Positions 1 to 7,976 of a stretch of DNA of 46,433 nucleotides are shown piece by piece. The position numbers were made by a program, and so were the translations under genes. This DNA comes from Bacteroidales bacterium (lineage in GTDB: Bacteria > Bacteroidota > Bacteroidia > Bacteroidales > WCHB1-69). The stretch covers positions 1-46,433 of the forward strand of contig JAFTCA010000043.1 in assembly GCA_017454945.1 (NCBI GenBank), written 5' to 3'. Within the stretch, counting starts at the first letter, position 1; each line of letters starts with the position of its first letter. The notes beneath the pieces were generated by a model that worked only from the letters and a program-made list of their open reading frames with translations, was not told where the DNA came from and made no database searches.

Positions 1-58
1 CACTTTTCACTTTTCACTTTTAACTTTCACTTTTCAATTTTCAATTTTCAATTTAACA
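1..58 (+). repeat. Pyrimidine-rich word repeats before the symporter gene
   Basis: Tandem copies of CACTTTT/TTCACTTTT followed by TTTTCAA copies run right up to the start codon at 59. The same words recur in most spacers of this window (for example 36600-36612, 37590-37615, 44378-44400). No promoter element is visible here, so the promoter probably lies outside the window. Confidence 0.7.
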
Positions 59-1573
59 ATGTCCCTTTCTATCGAGCAAATCACTTCTACCGTTTCAGGA
101 TGGGTGTGGAGTCCGCCATTGGTGGGGCTTTGTTTGTTGGCAGCGCTCTATTTTTCCTTCCGCACGCGCTTCGTGCAGATCCGTCGCTTTGGAGAGATGT
201 TGCGCCTGCTGTTGCCTAAGAGTCACCGCGGCAAAACGGGCATCTCCTCGTTTCAGGCTTTCGCCATTGCTTTGTCAGGGCGTGTGGGCACGGGCAATAT
301 TGTCGGTGTGGCTACGGCTATCGGCTATGGCGGTCCCGGCGCCATCGTCTGGATGTGGATTATTGCCTTCTTTGGTGCAGGCTCGGCATTTGTGGAAGCT
401 ACGCTGGCTCAGATATATAAAGAACATCACTTAGGACAATATCGTGGCGGCCCTTCGTATTATATCGAGAAAGGGTTGAAATGCAAATGGTTAGCCATTC
501 TTTTCGCCGTTTGTTCGCTTGTGGCTTGTGGACTGCTTTTGCCGCCGGTGCAAAGTAATGGCATTGCTATCGCTTTTGCTAATACACTGCATATCAGTCC
601 TATGTATGTTGGAATTGTCATTGCTGTGGTGTTGGGATTGGTCATCATTGGTGGTGTTACACGTATTGCCCAAGTAGCGCAGTTTGTGGCTCCAATTATG
701 GCTGTTGTCTATGTGTTGTTGTCTATTATTGTGCTCATCTGCAACGCTCCCGCCATTCCCACCGTGTTGAAGGAGATGATACAGGGCGCTATGGGGGTTC
801 ACGAACTGTTTGGCGGCATCATCGGCAGCACCATCGCTTGGGGCGTGAAACGTGGCATCTATTCCAACGAAGCTGGTCAAGGGACTGGCCCCATTGTGGC
901 AGCCGCCGCTAAGGTGTCGCATCCTGTCAAACAAGGACTTGTGCAGGCTTTTTCGGTCTATGTTGACACGTTGCTCGTCTGCACCGCCACCGCCGTGATG
1001 ATTCTGGCTACCAAAACCTACAATGTGATGGATGCTGCCACGGGCGAGATGTTGTACACTTCCGCCTACGGATTGGGAGCCCCGGATGTGTCGTACACTT
1101 CGGCCGCTCTCGGCACGCTGCTGGGCACCTCCGTCGCCAATATTGTGGTGGCTGTGGCGTTGACTTTCTTCGCTTTTACCACCATCATGGCTTATTATTA
1201 TTACGCCGAAACAAGTATTGTCTATCTCTTTGGAAAAGGCAGGAAAGAGCACATTGTTATTTGGATTCTGCGCGTGTGCGTGTTGGTGGCAGTGCTCTAC
1301 GGCTCGATCAAAGAGGCCAAGGCCGCTTGGGATTTGGGCGATATTGGAGTAGGGGCGATGGCATGGATAAACCTGATAGCCATATTGTTACTAAGTCCGA
1401 AAGCCCTCAAAGCACTTCGTTCGTACGAAAAGCAGCAGAAGGAGGGCAAAGAGCCCGTTTTCAATCCCGAGGAGTTGGGTATTGCAAATGCAGATTTTTG
1501 GAAAGATGATGCTGCCGCCACTTCCACGATTGATGAGGCGGAGGAGAATCCGTTAGGAAGCGACTTATTGTAA
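59..1573 (+). CDS. Sodium:alanine/glycine symporter (AGCS family)
   Basis: A 504-residue polytopic membrane protein. The segment around residues 70-100 (ALSGRVGTGNIVGVA, then GYGGPGA) and the later GIYSNEAGQGTGP block are hallmark AGCS signatures; the family couples Na+ entry to uptake of alanine or glycine across the inner membrane. About ten hydrophobic segments are visible and the length is normal for the family. The cytoplasmic C-terminus is acidic (TIDEAEENPLGSDLL). The ATG at 59 directly follows a word-repeat tract. The 3' end overlaps the convergent nucleosidase-like gene by 9 bp, so no shared terminator can lie between them. The exact substrate cannot be read from the sequence. Confidence 0.92.
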   Translation: MSLSIEQITSTVSGWVWSPPLVGLCLLAALYFSFRTRFVQIRRFGEMLRLLLPKSHRGKTGISSFQAFAIALSGRVGTGNIVGVATAIGYGGPGAIVWMWIIAFFGAGSAFVEATLAQIYKEHHLGQYRGGPSYYIEKGLKCKWLAILFAVCSLVACGLLLPPVQSNGIAIAFANTLHISPMYVGIVIAVVLGLVIIGGVTRIAQVAQFVAPIMAVVYVLLSIIVLICNAPAIPTVLKEMIQGAMGVHELFGGIIGSTIAWGVKRGIYSNEAGQGTGPIVAAAAKVSHPVKQGLVQAFSVYVDTLLVCTATAVMILATKTYNVMDAATGEMLYTSAYGLGAPDVSYTSAALGTLLGTSVANIVVAVALTFFAFTTIMAYYYYAETSIVYLFGKGRKEHIVIWILRVCVLVAVLYGSIKEAKAAWDLGDIGVGAMAWINLIAILLLSPKALKALRSYEKQQKEGKEPVFNPEELGIANADFWKDDAAATSTIDEAEENPLGSDLL

Positions 1574-2149
1574 GAATTCTATTTCTTCGGTCTGTTTAAG
1601 CTCATCGAGAATGAGTTGTACATGTGCTGCCAAGGCGAGCGAGAGCGTGTGTACGCGCATTTTCCACTCCTCAATGTCCACATCCAGGTTGTCGGAGACA
1701 ATCTTGTACGAGATAAAAGGAATGCCGTAAGTTTGGGCAATCGTGAAGACCGCCGAAGATTCCATGTCGAAGCAGTCGGCTTTCTGTTTCACCGTCTCCA
1801 AATATTTTTCTGTAAAGACTTCTGGCGATACGAAACTGTCGGAAGAGTAAAGGGTGGCAGTTTCTATATTCTTGTCGATGTGCAGGTTGAAATAGGAGGG
1901 TAGCATTCTTTTTTCGTTGAAGGGTTCGCCTGCCGAGATGATCTCGCGGATACTCAGAATCGTGCCCACGGGCTTGTCGTGTGAGCCTACCGTACCAATG
2001 TTGAGGATGGTAAACTTCTCATCCTTATGGCGTTCGATAAATTCGATAATACTACGCGTGGCATTTTCGCGACCGATACCTGTATTGTTTGTCAAATAAG
2101 CTAAGGGACCAGCTTCTTCGGGAACAGCGGAAAAAAGGGCTATCTTCAT
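1565..2149 (-). CDS. Purine nucleosidase-like protein (PNP/UDP phosphorylase superfamily)
   Basis: A 194-residue cytoplasmic protein with the MTA/SAH nucleosidase layout: an N-terminal strand with an acidic residue (MKIALFSAVPEEAGPL), a central GTVGS glycine segment near residue 52, the FDMESSAVF ribose-binding motif (Met-Glu) and an SDNLD segment near the end that would supply the catalytic Asp. It is shorter than typical MtnN (about 230 residues), mainly because the N-terminal third is compact. It could be an MTA/SAH nucleosidase or a related hydrolase such as a futalosine hydrolase; sequence reading alone does not separate these. It is the last gene of the minus-strand run, 14 bp downstream of the acyltransferase gene, so cotranscription is likely. 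As an inference, an SAH nucleosidase would fit a cluster that contains methyltransferases. Confidence 0.75.
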   Translation of the reverse strand: MKIALFSAVPEEAGPLAYLTNNTGIGRENATRSIIEFIERHKDEKFTILNIGTVGSHDKPVGTILSIREIISAGEPFNEKRMLPSYFNLHIDKNIETATLYSSDSFVSPEVFTEKYLETVKQKADCFDMESSAVFTIAQTYGIPFISYKIVSDNLDVDIEEWKMRVHTLSLALAAHVQLILDELKQTEEIEFLQ

Positions 2150-2163
2150 GAATGTTTAGATTT

Positions 2164-3288
2164 TTAAATGGATAGTATATTATTAACAGGATGGGCGTAA
2201 ATGCCTAAAAATAAATTCTTTAATTCTTCTTTTTCACCAATTAGCGAACGGATGCCGTTCTGCATATAGGTCTCAAAATCATTCTTTTCGTCAGGAGTGT
2301 AAAACTTCGTAAATCTATCTGTGTTATTCAGGAGATCGTAAGCTATGTAGTTGGTTTTCCATAGTTTATAATGCGAGTAAATTCTGTCGTCAATGATTTT
2401 GGCTAATCGGGCAAATTTCTCGTTCTTGTCAAAGGTGTCGCAATATTGCAACTCTTCAGTCGTAATGGTTGGAGTAACCACAACACTGATGCCCCCCTTG
2501 GCTTGTTTTACGCCTTTGATGATGCTGTTGAGGTCTTCGCCAGGTTCTTTTATATATCGTTGATACTGTGATATATATAGCTCTTGTGTCTTGAGAAAGT
2601 CGCAAGGCTCGAATTCGTAGGATGTTACTACCGGCGTTATATTCAGTTCTCCTAAATTTTCAACGAAGGAGGCGTTGCTGCTGATCGAAAACATCTTCAA
2701 TACGGCAATAGCTGTGCGGTCGTTGCCGTCCTTGGTACGGCCATTGCGTTGGGCAATCCATACCGATTGTTTCTTCTCCAGCAGAGCATAGCGCATATAG
2801 GTCGATACTTCCAGCGAGTTGCGGTAGAAGTCGTGAACGGAACCGCCGCGTACAATGCGGAACATCTTGTTCATCTTGCCAATGTCAATAACAAGACTTC
2901 CTTGCATAAGATTGTCGCCGAAGGTTATTTCACTGGTGTCCATGTTATGATGGTCCAATAGTACTTGCAAAAGGGCGGCATCCAGCAATATGTCGCGGTG
3001 GTTGGCCACGAACATATAGTTGCGATTTTTGTCCAGTTGCTCGAACCCGTCACTATCCAGTCCGCTGCTCGTTTGGGCAATGATACTGTTGATGGCATGC
3101 AACATGTATTTCTGCTGGAACTCTTTGACAGTCTTGAGCTTAAGAAAGTTCTGCCGGATTTTTGCCGGATTCTGAAGCGGGAAAAGATAGTGGACTATAT
3201 TGTCGAAAAACGGATTGTCGGCCACTCGGGCAGCGGCTGCAGGTATCTCGTCATCGTTATAGGGTCTGGTATTCTCAAATGGTGCCAT
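2164..3288 (-). CDS. PlsC/GPAT-like acyltransferase
   Basis: A 374-residue protein with a glycerolipid acyltransferase-like core. The likely catalytic block is VANHRDILLDAALL (His97 to Asp103). This gives H-x5-D spacing rather than the usual H-x4-D; Asp99 also lies close to the His, so the acid partner needs checking. A WIAQRNGRTKDG segment follows, resembling the substrate-binding EGTR-type block. No signal peptide or clear membrane segment is seen. The start codon lies 1 bp after the stop of the PaaK-like ligase, which implies translational coupling. By context it may transfer an acyl or aryl-polyenoyl group to a lipid, but a housekeeping phospholipid role is possible. Confidence 0.72.
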   Translation of the reverse strand: MAPFENTRPYNDDEIPAAAARVADNPFFDNIVHYLFPLQNPAKIRQNFLKLKTVKEFQQKYMLHAINSIIAQTSSGLDSDGFEQLDKNRNYMFVANHRDILLDAALLQVLLDHHNMDTSEITFGDNLMQGSLVIDIGKMNKMFRIVRGGSVHDFYRNSLEVSTYMRYALLEKKQSVWIAQRNGRTKDGNDRTAIAVLKMFSISSNASFVENLGELNITPVVTSYEFEPCDFLKTQELYISQYQRYIKEPGEDLNSIIKGVKQAKGGISVVVTPTITTEELQYCDTFDKNEKFARLAKIIDDRIYSHYKLWKTNYIAYDLLNNTDRFTKFYTPDEKNDFETYMQNGIRSLIGEKEELKNLFLGIYAHPVNNILSI

Positions 3289-3289
3289 A

Positions 3290-4591
3290 TTAGTGCTTTT
3301 TGCGTAAGTCGAAGAAAGTGACCGGCTTGCGGCTCATAGCAGGAAAGTTCTTCTTGCGTACATTCTCGATGGTGTCGATGATGATGTCGGGGGCTACGCG
3401 AATTTTGGCGCGGAAGCGGTCCTTCAAATCTTTGGTGACATCAAAGTCTGTATCTTCTTTTACACCCACGGTAATGCTAACTTCATCGGTTTCGGTGGTT
3501 TCGTTGCTGCTGAGTGTAATGTAATAATTCTCAACATAATGCGTATTGTTGAGTACGTCGGAGATGGCAGGCGGGTAAAGGGTGGTGCCTTTGTACTTGA
3601 TCATGTGGTTCTTGCGTCCCACAATTGGGCTGATGCGGAAGGAGTGGCGACCGCATCGGCAGGGCTCTGTGTGGATGCTGGCCATATCGCCCGTGCGGAA
3701 ACGCAACAGCGGCATGCCTTCCACACCTAAGGTGGTGATGACTACCTCTCCAACTTCGCCTTCGGAAACAGGCTTGTCATCTTCGCCAATAATTTCAACG
3801 ATAATCAGTTCGGGATGATGGTGCCCGCCGCAAGCATACTGGCATTCGGGGAAAGTGGTGCTCATCTCGGTGGAAGAGTAGGTGGCATATAATTCCACAT
3901 CCCATTTGTCCTTAATCTGCTGTCCCAGTGCATTAAGGTTGAAATTCTGGTCGCGCAGCCCTTCGCCAATGCCTATGATGCGCTTGATGCTTGATTTTAT
4001 GTAGTCAATATTATGATTTTCAGCGTATTCTATCAATTTTAAGATGAATGATGGAATGCACATCACGGTGTCAGGCTGTATGCGCTGAATCGTATCCCAC
4101 TGTAGTTCGGGGATGCCATTGCCAACGCGGATGACGCCTACGCCCAATTTGCGCAATCCCAAAAAGTAGGCCAACCCGGCCATAAAGCGTTTGTCCATGG
4201 TGGTCATCAACTGCAGCACATTGCCCGGCTTCAGTCCGGCACAGGCAAACGACAGCGCTTCGTTGTACGCGAGTCTTTCCAGGTCGGCGTCGGTGCATGC
4301 AAACGTGACGGGGTCTCCGAGTGTGCCTGACGTAGTGATATAGTCAATCACTTTTTCACGGGGTACGCATAGGAAATCCATGTTGTGCAGTTGCAAATCC
4401 TTTTTTTCGGTGAAAGGTATCTGCTGTAAATCTTCTAATGTCTTGATAGAGGATATGTTGATGTGATTTTCAGCAAAAAGTCTCTGATAATATGGCGAAT
4501 GGTCGTGCAAATAGCTCAGCATCTGCCGTAAACGCTCTTCTTGGTACTTTTTGATGACCTCTTTGGGCTGAAATTCAATTTCCGATATCAT
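3290..4591 (-). CDS. PaaK/CapK-type AMP-forming ligase (candidate aryl-acid activating enzyme)
   Basis: A 433-residue adenylate-forming enzyme of the phenylacetate-CoA ligase family. Visible motifs are the P-loop TTSGTLGDP (from residue 86), the YSSTEM motif (238-243), RTGD (299-302) and a small Cys-containing CRCGRHSF segment typical of PaaK-like proteins, followed by the C-terminal lid domain. It would activate a carboxylic acid as the adenylate and pass it to CoA or to a carrier thiol. In this window it is the only recognisable enzyme that could activate the p-coumarate made by the ammonia-lyase at 22973-24484. It is translationally coupled to the acyltransferase at 2164-3288. The substrate is inferred from context; a phenylacetate-like acid is an alternative. 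Confidence 0.82.
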   Translation of the reverse strand: MISEIEFQPKEVIKKYQEERLRQMLSYLHDHSPYYQRLFAENHINISSIKTLEDLQQIPFTEKKDLQLHNMDFLCVPREKVIDYITTSGTLGDPVTFACTDADLERLAYNEALSFACAGLKPGNVLQLMTTMDKRFMAGLAYFLGLRKLGVGVIRVGNGIPELQWDTIQRIQPDTVMCIPSFILKLIEYAENHNIDYIKSSIKRIIGIGEGLRDQNFNLNALGQQIKDKWDVELYATYSSTEMSTTFPECQYACGGHHHPELIIVEIIGEDDKPVSEGEVGEVVITTLGVEGMPLLRFRTGDMASIHTEPCRCGRHSFRISPIVGRKNHMIKYKGTTLYPPAISDVLNNTHYVENYYITLSSNETTETDEVSITVGVKEDTDFDVTKDLKDRFRAKIRVAPDIIIDTIENVRKKNFPAMSRKPVTFFDLRKKH

Positions 4592-4597
4592 GCTTCC

Positions 4598-4640
4598 GAA
4601 TTATCAATTATTAATTGTAAATTATTAATTGTTAATTGTT
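4598..4640. repeat. AATTGTTAATTG-type word repeats
   Basis: Short tandem words (TTATTAATTGTAAA, TTAATTGTTAATTG) lie between the PaaK-like ligase start and the esterase stop and run into the last codons of the esterase gene. The same words form the spacer at 22159-22244. Confidence 0.6.
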
Positions 4641-5482
4641 TTCACCCACTTAATAAACTCATATTTCCACTGTCCAGCTTCGGGGGCTATGGTTTCGCTA
4701 AGGCCGTAGCCGTGACCGCCGGTGTTGTAAAGCATAAAGCGATGTTTGACGCCCGCTTGGGTTAGCGCTTTGTCCAAGACAACACTGTTCTGATACATCA
4801 CCACGGGGTCATCCTTGGCGGTGACCAGAAATACGGGCGGCATATCTTTTGGGATGCTCAACTCCATGGAGAAATGGGTTTGTTGCCCTTCGTTGTAATG
4901 TCGGGTGAGCAAGTTGCGGCGCGAACGCTGATGTGCAATGCTGTCCTGCATGGAAACGACGGGATAAACGGGTACTACAAAGTTGGGTTTCAGCGAGATA
5001 TTGTCAGCAACGCCCAAGTCCTGAATGTAATTGTCCTTGGCAAAGGCCCCCGTCATGGTCACAAGGTGTCCGCCAGCAGAAAAGCCCATAGTTCCTACTT
5101 TATTCGGGTCAATACCGTATTCAGCGGCATGTTGGCGCACATAGTGGATAGTCATTTGCGCATCTTGAATCATGGCAGGGTGGTGGTACAACTGTGAGCC
5201 TACGCGGTATTTCAGCACAAAGGCGCTGATTCCCTGACTGTTCAGCCATTCGGCCACTTCAAAGCCTTCGGTGGCGATGCCCATCGTGTGGCTGTAACTG
5301 CCGCCAGGGCACACCACGACGGCCATGCCGGTATTCTTGTCAGCCGGCGCGGGGTAGATGTACAGTTTGCTGGGCATGCGCTTCATACCGGGCACATCCG
5401 CCCACAACTTAATCGGCTTCGGTTGCGCCAGCACCGCCGCAATGAACAGCAGGAAGAGGGAAGTAGTGAGTAGTCGCTTCAT
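4625..5482 (-). CDS. Secreted alpha/beta-hydrolase (acetyl-esterase-like)
   Basis: A 285-residue protein with an N-terminal signal peptide (MKRLLTTSLFLLFIAAVLAQ). The hydrolase fold is shown by the oxyanion segment VVVCPGGSYSH (about 56-65), the nucleophile elbow GFSAGG (Ser135) and a late NTGGHGYG His block; an acid residue is plausible in TAKDDPVV. This pattern matches small carbohydrate (acetyl-xylan type) esterases common in Bacteroidetes. The start overlaps the stop of the upstream gene as TAATG, so the two are translationally coupled. In this locus it might remove an ester from the exported product or have an unrelated polysaccharide role. Confidence 0.82.
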   Translation of the reverse strand: MKRLLTTSLFLLFIAAVLAQPKPIKLWADVPGMKRMPSKLYIYPAPADKNTGMAVVVCPGGSYSHTMGIATEGFEVAEWLNSQGISAFVLKYRVGSQLYHHPAMIQDAQMTIHYVRQHAAEYGIDPNKVGTMGFSAGGHLVTMTGAFAKDNYIQDLGVADNISLKPNFVVPVYPVVSMQDSIAHQRSRRNLLTRHYNEGQQTHFSMELSIPKDMPPVFLVTAKDDPVVMYQNSVVLDKALTQAGVKHRFMLYNTGGHGYGLSETIAPEAGQWKYEFIKWVKTINN

Positions 5483-6045
5483 TATTTGATTTTGCTAAGG
5501 CGTTTGCCGATGACTTTGCCCACATTGCTGAAAGCTTCGCCTACGCGTGCTTCAATTTTGGGAGTCATGAAATAGGGATTGCCAGCCACATTTTTGAATT
5601 CGATAGCACCGATTTCATCTTTGGTTCCCGTTTTGTAAACCGTGGCCACGCCCGTGATTTTTGAGGGCATGGACATGGGGCCTGCAAAAGTGCCGGGGTC
5701 AATGTCTTTGATTTTAACAACCATAGTGTAGGTGGCTTTTGGGAATGAACCGCATTTAACACCTTTCTTTACCAATTCATTGTTGATGTCTTCGGTAAGG
5801 CGCGGCTCCCAAATGCTGGTGCGGAATGTCGAGGTCCACGATTTTTTCCATTGTGCGTCCTTGGCATTGTCTTCTTCTTTCAAATATTTCTCTTCGCTGT
5901 CACCGTCATAAGTTACACCAGTGTAATCAAATTTGATGTTGATTTGTGTTTGGTCTTTCAAGGGAGAAAGGTCACCAGTGGTCTTTTGTGCCTGTAAAGT
6001 GGTCATGCAACAAATTGCAACTAAGGCAAATAACAGTTTTTTCAT
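5482..6045 (-). CDS. Secreted protein of unknown function
   Basis: A 187-residue protein with a clear signal peptide (MKKLLFALVAICCMTTLQAQ). I do not recognise the family. The mature part is basic and alternates charged and hydrophobic residues, suggesting a small beta-rich periplasmic domain (TYTMVVKIKDIDPGTF, KITGVATVYKTGTK). Neither a lipobox nor conserved catalytic residues are evident. It is coupled to the downstream esterase by a TAATG overlap and lies 21 bp downstream of another unknown gene. It is probably part of the same minus-strand transcription unit. Confidence 0.7.
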   Translation of the reverse strand: MKKLLFALVAICCMTTLQAQKTTGDLSPLKDQTQINIKFDYTGVTYDGDSEEKYLKEEDNAKDAQWKKSWTSTFRTSIWEPRLTEDINNELVKKGVKCGSFPKATYTMVVKIKDIDPGTFAGPMSMPSKITGVATVYKTGTKDEIGAIEFKNVAGNPYFMTPKIEARVGEAFSNVGKVIGKRLSKIK

Positions 6046-6066
6046 AATAATTTTGTTTTGAGGTTT

Positions 6067-6426
6067 CTATTCTAATATGTTTTGGATTTCACTTTTTTCC
6101 AATTGTCTGTATTTGGGCTCCTGTCCTTCTTCAAATGTTACTTCAAAATATTCTTCGTCGTAGAAGGAGAGCTTGGAGTTAGTGTCAGGATTGCATTCAA
6201 TATAGATGTTTTTTCCATCCGTAAGATTCTTTGCCTCACATATTTGCTTGTATAATGATTCGGCAGCGTAGGTTACCGAGGTTCCAGGGTTATCTTGGTA
6301 GAGTTCGGTGACGATGATGTAGTTAATATCTTGTTTGTGAATGATTTTCAATCCGCAGCAGCTCGGCATGTCCCACTGACCTGCAAAATTAAAAATTTCA
6401 TCGTAATATCTCTCAGGAACTTTCAT
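6067..6426 (-). CDS. Small hypothetical protein
   Basis: A 119-residue, acidic, soluble protein without a signal peptide or membrane segment. I do not recognise it. The N-terminus (MKVPERYYDEIFNFAGQWDMPSCCGLKII) contains a Cys-Cys pair. The composition suggests an alpha/beta fold. It starts directly after a word-repeat spacer (6427-6574) and ends 21 bp before the next gene, so it is the first gene of the short group that continues to the esterase. Confidence 0.6.
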   Translation of the reverse strand: MKVPERYYDEIFNFAGQWDMPSCCGLKIIHKQDINYIIVTELYQDNPGTSVTYAAESLYKQICEAKNLTDGKNIYIECNPDTNSKLSFYDEEYFEVTFEEGQEPKYRQLEKSEIQNILE

Positions 6427-6574
6427 TGTGGAAGTGATTAGTGAATAGTGATTGGTGATTGGTGAGGAGATTCCGCTGCGCTACGCTTGCGGAATGGAGT
6501 TAAGAGTTATTGAGTTTTTGAATTTTGAATTTGTTCTTTGTTCTTTGATTTTTGAATTCTGAATTTTGAATTCT
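6427..6574 (-). repeat. Ordered word-repeat spacer with embedded hairpin
   Basis: Read on the minus strand, this spacer contains GAATTCAAAATTC words, then AAAGAACAAAGAAC, ACTCAATAACTCTTAACTCC, a hairpin (arms at 6470-6476 and 6489-6495 with a nested GCG/CGC pair) and finally tandem CAATCAC/TATTCAC words up to the start codon of the next gene. The order is the same as in 33354-33534, 36459-36711 and 44126-44400 when each is read along its direction of transcription. Confidence 0.75.
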
Positions 6575-6604
6575 CAACGAAAAATAACGAGTTATTTTTC
6601 GTTG
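6575..6604. repeat. 30-bp near-perfect palindrome at the radical SAM stop codon
   Basis: Two 14-bp arms (6575-6588 and 6591-6604) are exact inverted copies separated by 2 bp. The right arm includes the stop codon and last codons (FNEK) of the radical SAM gene. Neither side has a clear T-run after the stem, so a standard rho-independent terminator is uncertain; it may instead stabilise the mRNA 3' end or be a mobile palindrome. Confidence 0.75.
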
Positions 6605-7881
6605 AAGTGACTCTTGCTTCTGTCCACATCTTTGCCGAAGCTTTTGTTGGCCAGTTTGCGGTTGCGGGGGCGGTAGGTGCCGTCTTCCATCTCTCGTAAC
6701 ATCACCTGTGTGAAGAGCTTAAACATCTTTTCTTCTTGTGTTTCATCTTGATAGAAGGCTTTCCATGCGTAGTCGTAGAGCTCTTGTAGACGCTCGGGTG
6801 TCATGTTTTTTGGGTAATAGACCACTTGGCCGGCGTTGTAGTGATCCCAGTCCTTATCAAAGATACGCCCTTGGCGCATCAGGTCGTCGTAGGCTTTCGT
6901 GTGCGGGAAGGGTGCCAGGATGGTGAATTCGGCCAAGTCCAAGTCTATCTTGAGCAGAAAGTCAATCAGACGAAGAATGTCGTCTTCGGTTTGGTTGTCC
7001 AGTCCGAACAAGATGGTGCCTTCCACGCCGATGCCATAGTCGTGGTAGCGTTTCACGCGTTCCTTGATGTAATCAGATGTGTCGTAAACGGCCTGATATA
7101 CATACCATGCGCCCGCTTGCGCCGCCAAATCCAGCACTTCGGGATCGTCTTCAATGGTGTGGCTGATCCATTTTTTCTTTAAGGGAATCATCTCACGGAA
7201 GAGGTCCATTTCCCATTGCTTGTTCTGTGCCAGCGAGTTGTCAACGATGAACAGACGGTTGTTGTCGATACCAGCCATATCCTCAATGGCTTTGTCAATG
7301 GGGCGGGGACGGAAGCAGCGGCCGCCAAGGTAAGAGACGGCGCAAGGATAGCAACTGAAGCGGCAACCGCGCGAGGCATGGAACAAATCGACCATCTGAA
7401 CGCCTTTGTGGTTGTAGAGTTCCCGTTTGTACAAATCGCGGCGGGCAGGCCCAACTAACTCAATAGGAGGTTGTTTGCCCATGTAATTATAGACTTTCTT
7501 GAGCTGGTGTTTCTTGAAATCTTCCATCACGGCTTCCATACGGCCTTCCGACTCGCCAAGAAAAATGCTGTCGGCATGTTGCAAAGTCTCTTCGGCATGC
7601 AACATCGTGGAGATGCCGCCGAACATGACGGTTTTGCCGCGGCGTCGGTATTCGTCGGCAATGGCCCAGCCTCGTTTGACTTGCGTGGTGAGCATCATCG
7701 AGATGGCGACAATGTCACATTCCTCGTCAAAATCCAGCTCTTCAACATTTTCGTCGGTGAAAGAAATATCGACATATTCGGGCAGGGTGGCTGCAAAAAC
7801 AACCGGTCCGTGAGGGGGTAAGTTGAAAGTGGTCTGCCCGGGCAGTTTCTTCCACTTGGGGTATATTAGTTTGAGTTTCAT
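6592..7881 (-). CDS. B12-binding-domain radical SAM protein
   Basis: A 429-residue protein with an N-terminal cobalamin-binding-like Rossmann region (residues 1-140, including DIVAISMMLTTQ and FGGISTMLHAE) and a radical SAM barrel with the CxxxCxxC cluster motif at Cys173, Cys177 and Cys180 (SRGCRFSCYPC). Members catalyse methylation or other radical chemistry on unactivated carbons; no DxHxxG motif is obvious in the N-terminal domain, so actual cobalamin binding is uncertain. It lies 95 bp downstream of the MMPL exporter gene on the same strand, with no convincing promoter in the gap, so it is probably cotranscribed with the APE genes. A role in modifying the aryl or polyene group, or its lipid, is inference only. 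Confidence 0.85.
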   Translation of the reverse strand: MKLKLIYPKWKKLPGQTTFNLPPHGPVVFAATLPEYVDISFTDENVEELDFDEECDIVAISMMLTTQVKRGWAIADEYRRRGKTVMFGGISTMLHAEETLQHADSIFLGESEGRMEAVMEDFKKHQLKKVYNYMGKQPPIELVGPARRDLYKRELYNHKGVQMVDLFHASRGCRFSCYPCAVSYLGGRCFRPRPIDKAIEDMAGIDNNRLFIVDNSLAQNKQWEMDLFREMIPLKKKWISHTIEDDPEVLDLAAQAGAWYVYQAVYDTSDYIKERVKRYHDYGIGVEGTILFGLDNQTEDDILRLIDFLLKIDLDLAEFTILAPFPHTKAYDDLMRQGRIFDKDWDHYNAGQVVYYPKNMTPERLQELYDYAWKAFYQDETQEEKMFKLFTQVMLREMEDGTYRPRNRKLANKSFGKDVDRSKSHFNEK

Positions 7882-7976
7882 TGCGTTAGTCGGTGTAAGG
7901 TTCTTTGTTTTAGGGCGAATGTTTGTAATGATTGGCCTTTTGCAAAAGAAGGTGCAATATTATAAATAATTTTCAA

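Noticed and set aside
491..1252. Open frame of 253 codons antisense to the symporter
   Set aside because: Composition (His/Ser/Gln-rich) is that of an antisense shadow; the symporter motifs are on the other strand.
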